Shown piece after piece: positions 14,608 through 22,418 of a stretch of DNA of 33,245 bases. The translations under genes were made by a program, and so were the position numbers. This stretch comes from Oscillospiraceae bacterium (GTDB lineage: Bacteria; Bacillota; Clostridia; Oscillospirales; UBA929). The notes beneath the pieces are model-generated. The model was given only the letters and a program-made list of their open reading frames with translations. It ran no database searches and was not told the origin of the DNA. The stretch spans positions 1 through 33,245 of the forward strand of contig JAIRWH010000018.1 in the NCBI GenBank assembly GCA_031253545.1, given 5' to 3'. Positions within the stretch are counted from its first letter, which is position 1, and every line of letters starts with the position of its first letter.

Positions 14608-16988
14608 CGGACGAAGCAATCCGCGCGCTTATCGCGTCTATGACGCGCGAAGAAAAACTCGGCCTGCTCCCCACCCGCCAAGCCGCCGTAGAGCACCTCG
14701 GCATCGGCGAATACCACATAGGCGGCGAAGGGGCGCACGGGGTGGTGGACCGCGACGGCAACACCGCCGAGGCCACCACGGTATATCCCATACCGTTTGG
14801 CCTCGCCTGCGCTTGGGATAAGGAGTTAATGCGCCTCATCGGCAACGCCATAGCCGACGAGGCGAGGGCGATGTATGAGCTATCCGGGAAAAAGGGCTGG
14901 CTGACGCTCTGGTTTCCCACCATTGACCCGGAGCGCGATATGCGCTGGGGGCGCACGGAGGAGGCCTACGGCGAAGACCCGCTGCTCGCGGGGCATCTCG
15001 CGGCCGCCCTCATACGCGGCGCGCACGGCGACGACCCGTATTACATAAAGCTCTCGCCCGCGCCCAAGCACTTTTACGCCAACAACAACGAGCGCGACAG
15101 GTCGTTTTCCGATTCGGTAATGCCCGAACGCGACAAGCGCGAATATTACCTGCGCGCCTTCCGTTACGCCTTTACCGAGGGCAAGGCGCTTTCGCTGATG
15201 ACCGCGTATAACAAAATCAACGGGGTGCCCGCCACGGTGAACCCCGAACTGCTCACGGTTGTGAAGGGCGAGTGGGGCTGCGAGGGCTTCTTCGTGTGCG
15301 ACGGCGGGGCGTTTGGGCAAGTGGCAAACGAGCACCGCCACACCCCCTCCCACGCGCACACCATGGCCGCCGCGCTTGCCGCAGGCATGGACTGCTTTAC
15401 CGACAAAGCGGAGACGGTGATTGAGGCGGCGCGGCAGGCGCTTGATATGGGGCTTATAACGGAGGAAAGCATAGACCGCGCGCTCTTCAATATACTGCGG
15501 GTGCGCGCGCGCTTAGGGCATTTTGACGCGCGTTGCCCGTATAAGGGCGACAAGGCGCGGCTTTGCCACCCCGAACACGCCGCCCTTTCGCTGCGGGCCG
15601 CCGAGGAGTCTATTGTCCTTTTGCAAAACAACGGTCTGCTGCCGCTCAAAAATCCGGATAATATTGCCGTTATCGGCGAGCTTGCGGGGCTGCACTACCC
15701 GGACTGGTATTCGGGGTCGCCGCCTTACTATGTGACAATACTTGCCGGTGCGCGCGAGCGCTTCGGCGAGGCCAACGTGCGTTACGCGAATATGCGCTCC
15801 AAGGTGGCGCTGCGCCTCGGCGGCGGCTGGGTGCGTGTGGACGGCCGGGGCGATGTGCGTACGGACGGCACGGGCGAGAACAGGGCGGAGTTTTGGGAGA
15901 TAGACTGGGGCTACGGGGCGAAGAGCTACCAAAACGCCGCCACGGGCCTTTATTTGCGCGTGGACTTCGAGGGCGTTTGCTCCTGCCTTTCCGAAAGGGT
16001 GGGCGGCTGGTTTGTGTATGAGCTGTTTTGGGAGGATAACGGGCAGCTGCTCGCGCTCAACAAAGCGCCGCTGTATCTCGACGAAAACGGGCGGATAATG
16101 TCGGCCGTGCCGCTCTCGCAAGACCAGCGCACACCGCAGGAGGGCAGGAAAGCCGACGCGCCGAGCCTGACCTTGGAAAAAGAAACGCTTTTTTGCGGCA
16201 GGGAACACGCCTTGGAGTTAGCGCGCGGCAGCGACACCACGCTGCTTGTGATGGGCAACCACCCGCTCATTTGCGGCAGGGAATGTTACGACAGGCCGGG
16301 CATAACCTTCCCGCCTTCCCACGCCGACCTGCCCGCCGCCTTTCTGCGCGCGTGCCCGCGGCTTGCGCTCGTGCTCGCGGCAGGCTACCCTTTCGCTTTG
16401 GAGCGCGGATATGAAGACATTCCCGCCATAATATTTGCCCCTCCGGGGGCGCAGGGCGCGGGCACGGCGGCGGCAAGGGCCCTGGCGGGCGATTATTCGC
16501 CGGCGGGCAGGCTGCCCATGACATGGTTGCCCCCGGACGCGGCGCTGCCGGATATAATGGATTACCGCATAATAGACGCGGGGCGCACCTATATGTATTA
16601 CAGGGGCAAGGCGCAGTTTCCGTTTGGCCACGGGCTGAGTTACTCCTCGTTTGATTATTCGGGCTTGATAATAGACGGCGAAGAGGTCTCGTTTACGCTG
16701 AAAAACATCGGTAAAACGCGAAGCGACGAAACGCCGCAGCTGTATTTTGCCGCTTTGCGCTCCGCCGTGCCGCGCCCGCGATTGCAGCTTGCCGACTTTA
16801 CGCGCCTCACGCTCGACCCCGGGCGCTCCGCGCGCGTGACGCTGCGCTTGCCCGCGAGCGAGCTTGCCTATTACAACGAGGGCGAGGGCGTTTTTACGGC
16901 GGAGGCGGGCGAATATAAGGTTATGGTGGGCGCTTCGTGCGAGGATATACGGCTCTCGGCGCTGATTACGGTAAAGGAGGGCGAATAA
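14604..16988 (+). CDS. GH3 family beta-glycosidase with an inserted domain
   Basis: Retaining beta-glycosidase of 794 residues (beta-glucosidase or beta-xylosidase type). The N-terminal barrel shows WFPTIDPERDMRWGRTEEAYGED, KHFYANNN and the nucleophile region FFVCDGGAF with Asp233. The second alpha/beta domain begins near ESIVLLQNNGLLPL (about 335). A non-standard insert of roughly 120 residues (about 395-520), aromatic and glycine-rich with WVRVDGRGDVRTDG and ATGLYLRVD, interrupts this domain and may be a beta-trefoil or other carbohydrate-binding module. The C-terminal FnIII-like domain follows FPFGHGLSYSSFDY. No signal peptide, so it acts in the cytoplasm. It starts at GTG 14604 overlapping yicI and ends in TAATG overlapping the GH2 gene. 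The substrate is unknown. Confidence 0.92.
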   Translation: MTDEAIRALIASMTREEKLGLLPTRQAAVEHLGIGEYHIGGEGAHGVVDRDGNTAEATTVYPIPFGLACAWDKELMRLIGNAIADEARAMYELSGKKGWLTLWFPTIDPERDMRWGRTEEAYGEDPLLAGHLAAALIRGAHGDDPYYIKLSPAPKHFYANNNERDRSFSDSVMPERDKREYYLRAFRYAFTEGKALSLMTAYNKINGVPATVNPELLTVVKGEWGCEGFFVCDGGAFGQVANEHRHTPSHAHTMAAALAAGMDCFTDKAETVIEAARQALDMGLITEESIDRALFNILRVRARLGHFDARCPYKGDKARLCHPEHAALSLRAAEESIVLLQNNGLLPLKNPDNIAVIGELAGLHYPDWYSGSPPYYVTILAGARERFGEANVRYANMRSKVALRLGGGWVRVDGRGDVRTDGTGENRAEFWEIDWGYGAKSYQNAATGLYLRVDFEGVCSCLSERVGGWFVYELFWEDNGQLLALNKAPLYLDENGRIMSAVPLSQDQRTPQEGRKADAPSLTLEKETLFCGREHALELARGSDTTLLVMGNHPLICGRECYDRPGITFPPSHADLPAAFLRACPRLALVLAAGYPFALERGYEDIPAIIFAPPGAQGAGTAAARALAGDYSPAGRLPMTWLPPDAALPDIMDYRIIDAGRTYMYYRGKAQFPFGHGLSYSSFDYSGLIIDGEEVSFTLKNIGKTRSDETPQLYFAALRSAVPRPRLQLADFTRLTLDPGRSARVTLRLPASELAYYNEGEGVFTAEAGEYKVMVGASCEDIRLSALITVKEGE

Positions 16989-19327
16989 TGCGAGAACTGC
17001 CGCTCAACGGCCAATGGCGCGCGCGGCGCGCCGATAGCTCCGCGTGGCTGCCCGCGCAGGTGCCCGGCTCCGTATACGCGGCTCTGCTTGCCGCCGGGGA
17101 GATGGAAGACCCGTATTGGCGGCACAACGAAGACGCCGCCTTGGCGCTCATGGCGCGCGACTGCGAATATGAGCGCGGGTTTGCGCTGACGGCGGACATG
17201 CTTGCCGCAGAGAACCTTACGCTGCGCTGCGAGGGGCTTGACACAATCTGCGATATATATATCAACGGGCAGCGCGTGGGCGGCGCCCGCAATATGCACA
17301 GGCTTTGGGAATACGATATTAAGCCCTTTGCCACCGAAGGCGAAAACACGCTGCTGATACGTTTCCGCTCACCCACGGCGTATATTGCCGAACAATACGC
17401 CCTTTGCCCCGTGGAAGGCTCGCCCGACGCTATGCGCGGGTTTCCGCATATACGCAAGGCGCACTGCATGTTTGGCTGGGACTGGGGGCCGCACCTGCCG
17501 GATATGGGTGTCTGGCGTGGCATATCCGTGGCGGCTTACAACACCCCGCCGCTCACGGACGTGTATATCACGCAGGTTCACTCCGGCGGGCGCGTGACGT
17601 TGCGTTTCCGGGCGGCGGGCGAGGGGTTGAGGGCCGCCGTGACGGCTCCCGACGGCGCGGTGTATGAAGGTTGGCCGGAGGTGGAACTCCCCTGCCCGCA
17701 GCTTTGGTGGCCCAACGGCTATGGCGCGCAGCCGCTGTATGACGTGGCTGTCACGCGAGAAGGCTCCGCTCCCTGGAAACGCCGAATCGGCCTGCGCGCG
17801 CTTACCATAGCGCGCGAAAAAGACGACCGGGGCGAGGGTTTTTGTTTCCGTTGCAACGGCACGGATATATTCGCCATGGGCGCGGACTATATACCCGAAG
17901 ACTGCGTATTGCCGCGCGCGAGTTATGAGCGCACAAGGCGATTGCTCCGAGACTGCGCCGATGTGAACATGAACTGCGTGCGCGTGTGGGGCGGCGGGCA
18001 CTACCCGCCCGATTATTTCTACGACATCTGCGACGAGCTGGGGCTGATTGTGTGGCAAGACTTTATGTTTGCCTGCTCCATGTACGAGCTTACGCCCGAC
18101 TTTGAGGAAAACATACGCGCCGAACTCGCGGACAATATCCGCCGCCTGCGCCACCACGCCTGCCTGGGGCTTTGGTGCGGCAACAACGAGATGGAGACGG
18201 CTGTGCTCGACAAGTGGTATCGCCACACCCCGGCGCAGTATTCGGCGTATATCCGCATGTATGAGCATATCTTCCCCGAAGTGCTGCGCGAACTCGACCC
18301 CGCCACATTCTATTGGCCTTCCTCGCCTTCGAGCGGCGGGGGTTTCGACGCGCCGAACGACCCGGACAGAGGCGACGCGCATTGTTGGAGCGTGTGGCAC
18401 GGCAATAAGCCGTTTACCTCATACCGCTCCGCGCGCTTCCGCTTTTGCTCGGAGTTTGGCTTTCAGTCTTTCCCTTGCCTGAAAACCGTGGAGGCTTTCA
18501 CGGAACCGGGCGACCGCAATATCTTCTCGCGCGTTATGGAGCGCCATCAGCGCAACGAGGGGGCGAACGCCAAGATACTGACGTATCTCGGCGAGCGTTA
18601 CCTTTACCCGCGCGACTTCGGCACTCTGCTTTACGCCTCGCAGCTTTTGCAGGCGGAAGCGGTGAGGTGCGGCGCGGAGCATTGGCGGCGGCACAGGGGG
18701 CATTGCATGGGCGCGCTCTACTGGCAGCTAAACGACTGTTGGCCCGTGGCCTCGTGGTCGTCTATTGACTACTTCGGGCGTTGGAAAGCCCTTCACTACT
18801 TCGCCAAGCGTTTCTTCGCCCCCGTGCTGCTCTCCTGCGAAGACGAAGGCCTTACAATGCGCCTTGCCGTGACCAACGAAACAATGCGCCCGTTTGCCGG
18901 CACGGCGACATGGGCTTTGCGCGAGCGCGGCGGGCGGCCGCTCCGCGCGGGCGGGCAGACCGTGACCGTGCCGCCGCTCTCTTCGCTCTGGCTTGAACCG
19001 GTTGACCTGCGCGGCGCGGATATATACAGCCAATACTTTTCCTATTCGTGCGGCGTATCCGAGGGCGTTGTGTTGCTCTGCCCGCCCAAACATTTCGACT
19101 TTGCCGACCCATGCCTGAGCGTGCGGGAGGAGGGCGACACGCTCACCGTGAGCGCGAAGGCGTTTGCCATGGCGGTGGAAATTGACCAAACGCGGGGGGA
19201 TATGCGGCTTTCGGATAATTACTTCGACCTGCACGGCGGCGAAAAGACCGTGGGCATACTGCGCGGCGGCCTTTCGCCGGGCGAGGGCGGCGACATCACG
19301 TTAAGGAGCGTGTACGACATTAGATAA
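16988..19327 (+). CDS. GH2 beta-mannosidase-like enzyme
   Basis: Retaining beta-glycosidase of 779 residues, most like beta-mannosidases that cleave terminal beta-1,4-mannose (for example from manno-oligosaccharides or the N-glycan core). The N-terminal sugar-binding domain contains CEGLDTICDIYINGQ and the family stretch KAHCMFGWDWGPHLPDMGVWR. The barrel shows VRVWGGGHY and DELGLIVWQDFMFACSMY, acid/base Glu401 in WCGNNEMET and nucleophile Glu489 in FCSEFGFQS, then YWQLNDCWPVASWSSIDYFGRWKALHY. No signal peptide. ATG 16988 overlaps the GH3 stop; the longer upstream frame is a GH3 overlap. It is followed after 16 bases by the GH94 gene. Confidence 0.92.
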   Translation: MRELPLNGQWRARRADSSAWLPAQVPGSVYAALLAAGEMEDPYWRHNEDAALALMARDCEYERGFALTADMLAAENLTLRCEGLDTICDIYINGQRVGGARNMHRLWEYDIKPFATEGENTLLIRFRSPTAYIAEQYALCPVEGSPDAMRGFPHIRKAHCMFGWDWGPHLPDMGVWRGISVAAYNTPPLTDVYITQVHSGGRVTLRFRAAGEGLRAAVTAPDGAVYEGWPEVELPCPQLWWPNGYGAQPLYDVAVTREGSAPWKRRIGLRALTIAREKDDRGEGFCFRCNGTDIFAMGADYIPEDCVLPRASYERTRRLLRDCADVNMNCVRVWGGGHYPPDYFYDICDELGLIVWQDFMFACSMYELTPDFEENIRAELADNIRRLRHHACLGLWCGNNEMETAVLDKWYRHTPAQYSAYIRMYEHIFPEVLRELDPATFYWPSSPSSGGGFDAPNDPDRGDAHCWSVWHGNKPFTSYRSARFRFCSEFGFQSFPCLKTVEAFTEPGDRNIFSRVMERHQRNEGANAKILTYLGERYLYPRDFGTLLYASQLLQAEAVRCGAEHWRRHRGHCMGALYWQLNDCWPVASWSSIDYFGRWKALHYFAKRFFAPVLLSCEDEGLTMRLAVTNETMRPFAGTATWALRERGGRPLRAGGQTVTVPPLSSLWLEPVDLRGADIYSQYFSYSCGVSEGVVLLCPPKHFDFADPCLSVREEGDTLTVSAKAFAMAVEIDQTRGDMRLSDNYFDLHGGEKTVGILRGGLSPGEGGDITLRSVYDIR

Positions 19328-19343
19328 AGGGGGGAGATACGCT

Positions 19344-21731
19344 ATGCAATACGGCTATTTTGACGAGCAAAACAGGGAATATGTGATTACCGACCCCGCC
19401 ACGCCGCAAGCCTGGGCCAATTACCTCGGTTCGCCCGAATACGGCGCGATTATCTCCAACAACGCCGGCGGCTACAGCTTCGTGAAGTCGGGCGCGAGCG
19501 GGCGCATTACGCGCTACCGCTTCAATTCCGTGACCACCGACCAGCCGGGCAGGTATATATACCTGCGCGACATGGAAAGCGGCGATTATTGGTCGGCCTC
19601 GTGGATGCCCGTGGGCAAGCCCGCGGAGCGGTACAAATGCGTCTGCCGCCACGGCACGGCCTACACCGTAATCAGCTCCGAATATTCGGGCATCGCCGCC
19701 GAGACGCTCTATTACGTTCCGCTCCGCCGTTCGCACGAGGTGTGGCGCGCCGAGATTACCAACAAAGGCGATAAGCCGCGCTCTCTCGCCGTGACCGGCT
19801 ATGTGGAGTTTACCAACGAGCCGTATTACGAGCAGGACCAGGTCAATTTGCAGTACACGCTGTTTATCTCGCGCACATACTTCATGGGCGACCGCATAAT
19901 GCAACGCTACAACGATAACTTCAAGGACCCCGCCAAGGAGCGTTTCTTCGGGCTGGCGGGGGCGGACGTGGCCGCCTATTGCGGCAGCAGGGAGAGCTTC
20001 GTGGGGCCGTATCGCGGCTACCACAACCCCATAGGGGCGGAGCGCGGTTTACGCGGAGACTTAAACTACAACTCCAATTCCTGCGGTGCCTTGCAGAGCG
20101 AGTTTACCTTAGCGCCCGGCGAAACGGTGACGCTGACGTATCTGCTCGGCCAAAAACCCGACAAAGACGCCGCGAACCTGCTTGCCGAATATAGGCTGCC
20201 GGGCCGCGCGGACGAGGAGTGGGCGGAGCTGAAAGCCTATTGGCACGCCAAGCTCGACAATCTGCAAGTCCGCACGCCCGACGAAAAGTTTAACAACATG
20301 GTGAACGTGTGGAACGCCTACCAATGCTTCATAACCTTCATATGGTCGCGCGCGGCCTCGTTTCAGTATTGCGGCCTGCGCAACGGCTACGGCTACCGCG
20401 ATACCGTGCAGGATATACAGGGCATAATACACCTCGCGCCGGATATGGCGAGGGCGCAGATAGAGTTTATGCTTTCGGCGCAGGTATCCTGCGGGGCGGG
20501 GCTGCCGCTTGTGAAGTACACCCACAAGGCGGGGTACGAGGACACGCCCGACGACGCTTCATACGTCAAAGACACGGGGCATCCGAGCTACCGGGCCGAC
20601 GACGCGCTCTGGCTGTTTCCCACGGTGAAGAAGTATATAGACGAGACGGGTGAGCTTGCTTTTCTCGACTATGAAATCCCCTTCGCGGATAAACCCGAAA
20701 AGGCGCCTGTGTATGAGCACCTCAAGCGCGCCGTGGCTTTTTCCATGAATAACCTCGGCGGCCACGGCATGCCCGCCGGGCTGCACGCCGACTGGAACGA
20801 CTGCCTGCGCTTGGGTAAAATGGGCGAATCCACCTTTGTGCTGTTTCAGCTCTACTACGCCGCGCGTGTGCTCAAAGACTACGCGCGCCGCCGGGGCGAC
20901 GGAGCGTATGCCGATTACTTAGACACCCTCGCGGCGGACATCGGCGACAAGGCAAACACCCTTTGTCGCGACGGCGACCGCTGGATAAGGGGTTTCCGCG
21001 AAGACGGCGGCGTTATCGGCAAGCGCGGCGACGCCGAAGCGTCTATGTGGCTCAACCCGCAGTCCTGGGGCGTCATCTCCGGCGTGTCTTCCGCCGAATA
21101 CGGCAAGGTTACCATGGACACGGCCTACAGGGAGCTGAACACGCCCCACGGCCTTATGCTCATGTACCCCGCCTACGAAAAGTACGCGTTTCCCGGCGCG
21201 CTCGCGGTGTGCTTCAATAAAGGCGCGAAGGAAAACGCGGGCATATTCTCGCAGTCGCAAGGCTGGGCCATACTCGCGGAAGCGCTGCTCGGGCGCGGCG
21301 ACAGAGCCTACGAATATTGGCGCGAGACCAGCCCGGCGTATATGAACGAAAAGGCCGAGCAGCGCGTAATCGAGCCGTACGCGCACGGGCAGTTTACCGA
21401 GGGCAAAGACAGCCCGTTTGCCGGGCGCTCCCATGTGCATTGGCTCACGGGCACGGCTTCCACGGTGATGGTGGCCTCCGTGGAGGGCATACTCGGTTTG
21501 CGCCCCACGCCCGAAGGCATTGTGATAGACCCGTCCGCGCCGGGTTGCTGGAAAGAATGGAGCATGGTGAAGAAACTGCGCGGCAAGACGCTGCGTATAA
21601 CGGTACTCAACCCCCACGGCGCGCAAAGCGGCGTGGGGAGCGTGACGCTCAACGGCAAGCTGCTGCCGGGCAATCTGATTGCGGACGCGGATATGGCAAG
21701 CGAAAACGATATAGTGGTTGAAATGCGATAG
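19344..21731 (+). CDS. GH94 disaccharide phosphorylase (cellobiose / chitobiose phosphorylase family)
   Basis: Cytoplasmic phosphorylase that splits a beta-linked disaccharide with phosphate, giving a sugar-1-phosphate and saving ATP. The 795 residues are close to cellobiose and N,N'-diacetylchitobiose phosphorylases. The N-terminal half opens with YGYFDEQNREYVITDP and NAGGYSF. The catalytic domain carries GYRDTVQDIQG, the general acid Asp486 in HADWNDCL, and the phosphate-region motifs KENAGIFSQSQGW and HWLTGTAS. GGGGGGAGA precedes the ATG. The segment around WSRAASFQYCGLRNGYGYRD resembles chitobiose phosphorylase (WSRFASF) at least as well as cellobiose phosphorylase (from memory), and ChbG and NagB in the operon favour an amino-sugar disaccharide. 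Cellobiose, laminaribiose or a mannose-containing substrate remain possible. Confidence 0.93.
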   Translation: MQYGYFDEQNREYVITDPATPQAWANYLGSPEYGAIISNNAGGYSFVKSGASGRITRYRFNSVTTDQPGRYIYLRDMESGDYWSASWMPVGKPAERYKCVCRHGTAYTVISSEYSGIAAETLYYVPLRRSHEVWRAEITNKGDKPRSLAVTGYVEFTNEPYYEQDQVNLQYTLFISRTYFMGDRIMQRYNDNFKDPAKERFFGLAGADVAAYCGSRESFVGPYRGYHNPIGAERGLRGDLNYNSNSCGALQSEFTLAPGETVTLTYLLGQKPDKDAANLLAEYRLPGRADEEWAELKAYWHAKLDNLQVRTPDEKFNNMVNVWNAYQCFITFIWSRAASFQYCGLRNGYGYRDTVQDIQGIIHLAPDMARAQIEFMLSAQVSCGAGLPLVKYTHKAGYEDTPDDASYVKDTGHPSYRADDALWLFPTVKKYIDETGELAFLDYEIPFADKPEKAPVYEHLKRAVAFSMNNLGGHGMPAGLHADWNDCLRLGKMGESTFVLFQLYYAARVLKDYARRRGDGAYADYLDTLAADIGDKANTLCRDGDRWIRGFREDGGVIGKRGDAEASMWLNPQSWGVISGVSSAEYGKVTMDTAYRELNTPHGLMLMYPAYEKYAFPGALAVCFNKGAKENAGIFSQSQGWAILAEALLGRGDRAYEYWRETSPAYMNEKAEQRVIEPYAHGQFTEGKDSPFAGRSHVHWLTGTASTVMVASVEGILGLRPTPEGIVIDPSAPGCWKEWSMVKKLRGKTLRITVLNPHGAQSGVGSVTLNGKLLPGNLIADADMASENDIVVEMR

Positions 21732-21741
21732 GGGGGCGTGT

Positions 21742-22203
21742 GTGACTATGGAGGGAGTAAGCGCGAGACCCGTGCAGATAGCGTGGATTGTGCGGGACAT
21801 AGAGCGGACCAAGCGCGCCTTCGCGGCGTTTCTCGGCGTGAGCGAGCCCGACACCGTGGGCAGCGGCGAATACGCCGTGACGCGGACGACGTATATGGGC
21901 AAGCCCGCCCCCGACGCGGACTGCCGCATGGCGTTTTTCCACATGGGCGACGGGCTGACCCTGGAGCTGATACAGCCGGGCGGCGGGGCGAGCGTGTGGA
22001 AAGACCACTTAGACACGCGCGGCGAGGGGCTGCACCATATAGGTTTCGCCGTGAAGGGCACAGACGGGGTTATCGCCTCGGCGGAAGGCCTCGGCATGAG
22101 GCTTGCCCAGCGCGGCAAATACGGCGACGGCGGCGGGGAATATGCCTACTTAGACGCCACAGACACCCTCAAATGCTTTATTGAGACGCTGGAGAGCTAT
22201 TAG
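21742..22203 (+). CDS. VOC (glyoxalase/bleomycin-resistance fold) family protein
   Basis: Small protein of 153 residues at the end of the PTS-glycosidase operon, 10 bases after the GH94 stop. It has two beta-alpha-beta-beta-beta modules: IAWIVRDIERTKRAFAAFLGV in the first and HHIGFAVKGTDGVIASAEGLG in the second. Likely metal ligands are Glu in LTLELIQP, His in LHHIGFAV and Glu in CFIETLE; the first-module ligand position has Gln (VQIAWIV) where many members have His. GTG 21742 has a GGGGGG ribosome binding site 5 bases before it; ATG 21748 is an alternative. The family includes glyoxalase I, methylmalonyl-CoA epimerase and sugar-related isomerases. Its role in this sugar operon is unknown. 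Confidence 0.82.
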   Translation: MTMEGVSARPVQIAWIVRDIERTKRAFAAFLGVSEPDTVGSGEYAVTRTTYMGKPAPDADCRMAFFHMGDGLTLELIQPGGGASVWKDHLDTRGEGLHHIGFAVKGTDGVIASAEGLGMRLAQRGKYGDGGGEYAYLDATDTLKCFIETLESY

Positions 22204-22240
22204 GCGTTACCCCGGAAATTGACGGCAACAACCTATCGGT

Positions 22241-22260
22241 GCCTCCCCTTTCGGGGAGGC
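22241..22260. terminator. Hairpin between convergent VOC and GH42 genes
   Basis: A perfect 8-bp stem GCCTCCCC/GGGGAGGC with a 4-base loop lies 37 bases after the VOC stop. No long U-run follows on either strand. Its place between convergent genes suggests a terminator or transcript-end stabiliser. The rest of 22204-22418 shows no gene. Confidence 0.5.
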
Positions 22261-22418
22261 GGACATCTTTCCGTTCGGATGGATATGTGCTGTTGCTCGG
22301 GTATGCGTGCCGCTTTGCCGGATACGTAAAAAACACCCGTTATAAATAACCTTTGTAAACTGTCTGCATATCTATCCTCCTCTGTGTGGATAATCATCGG
22401 CGGATTGACGGGATAACA

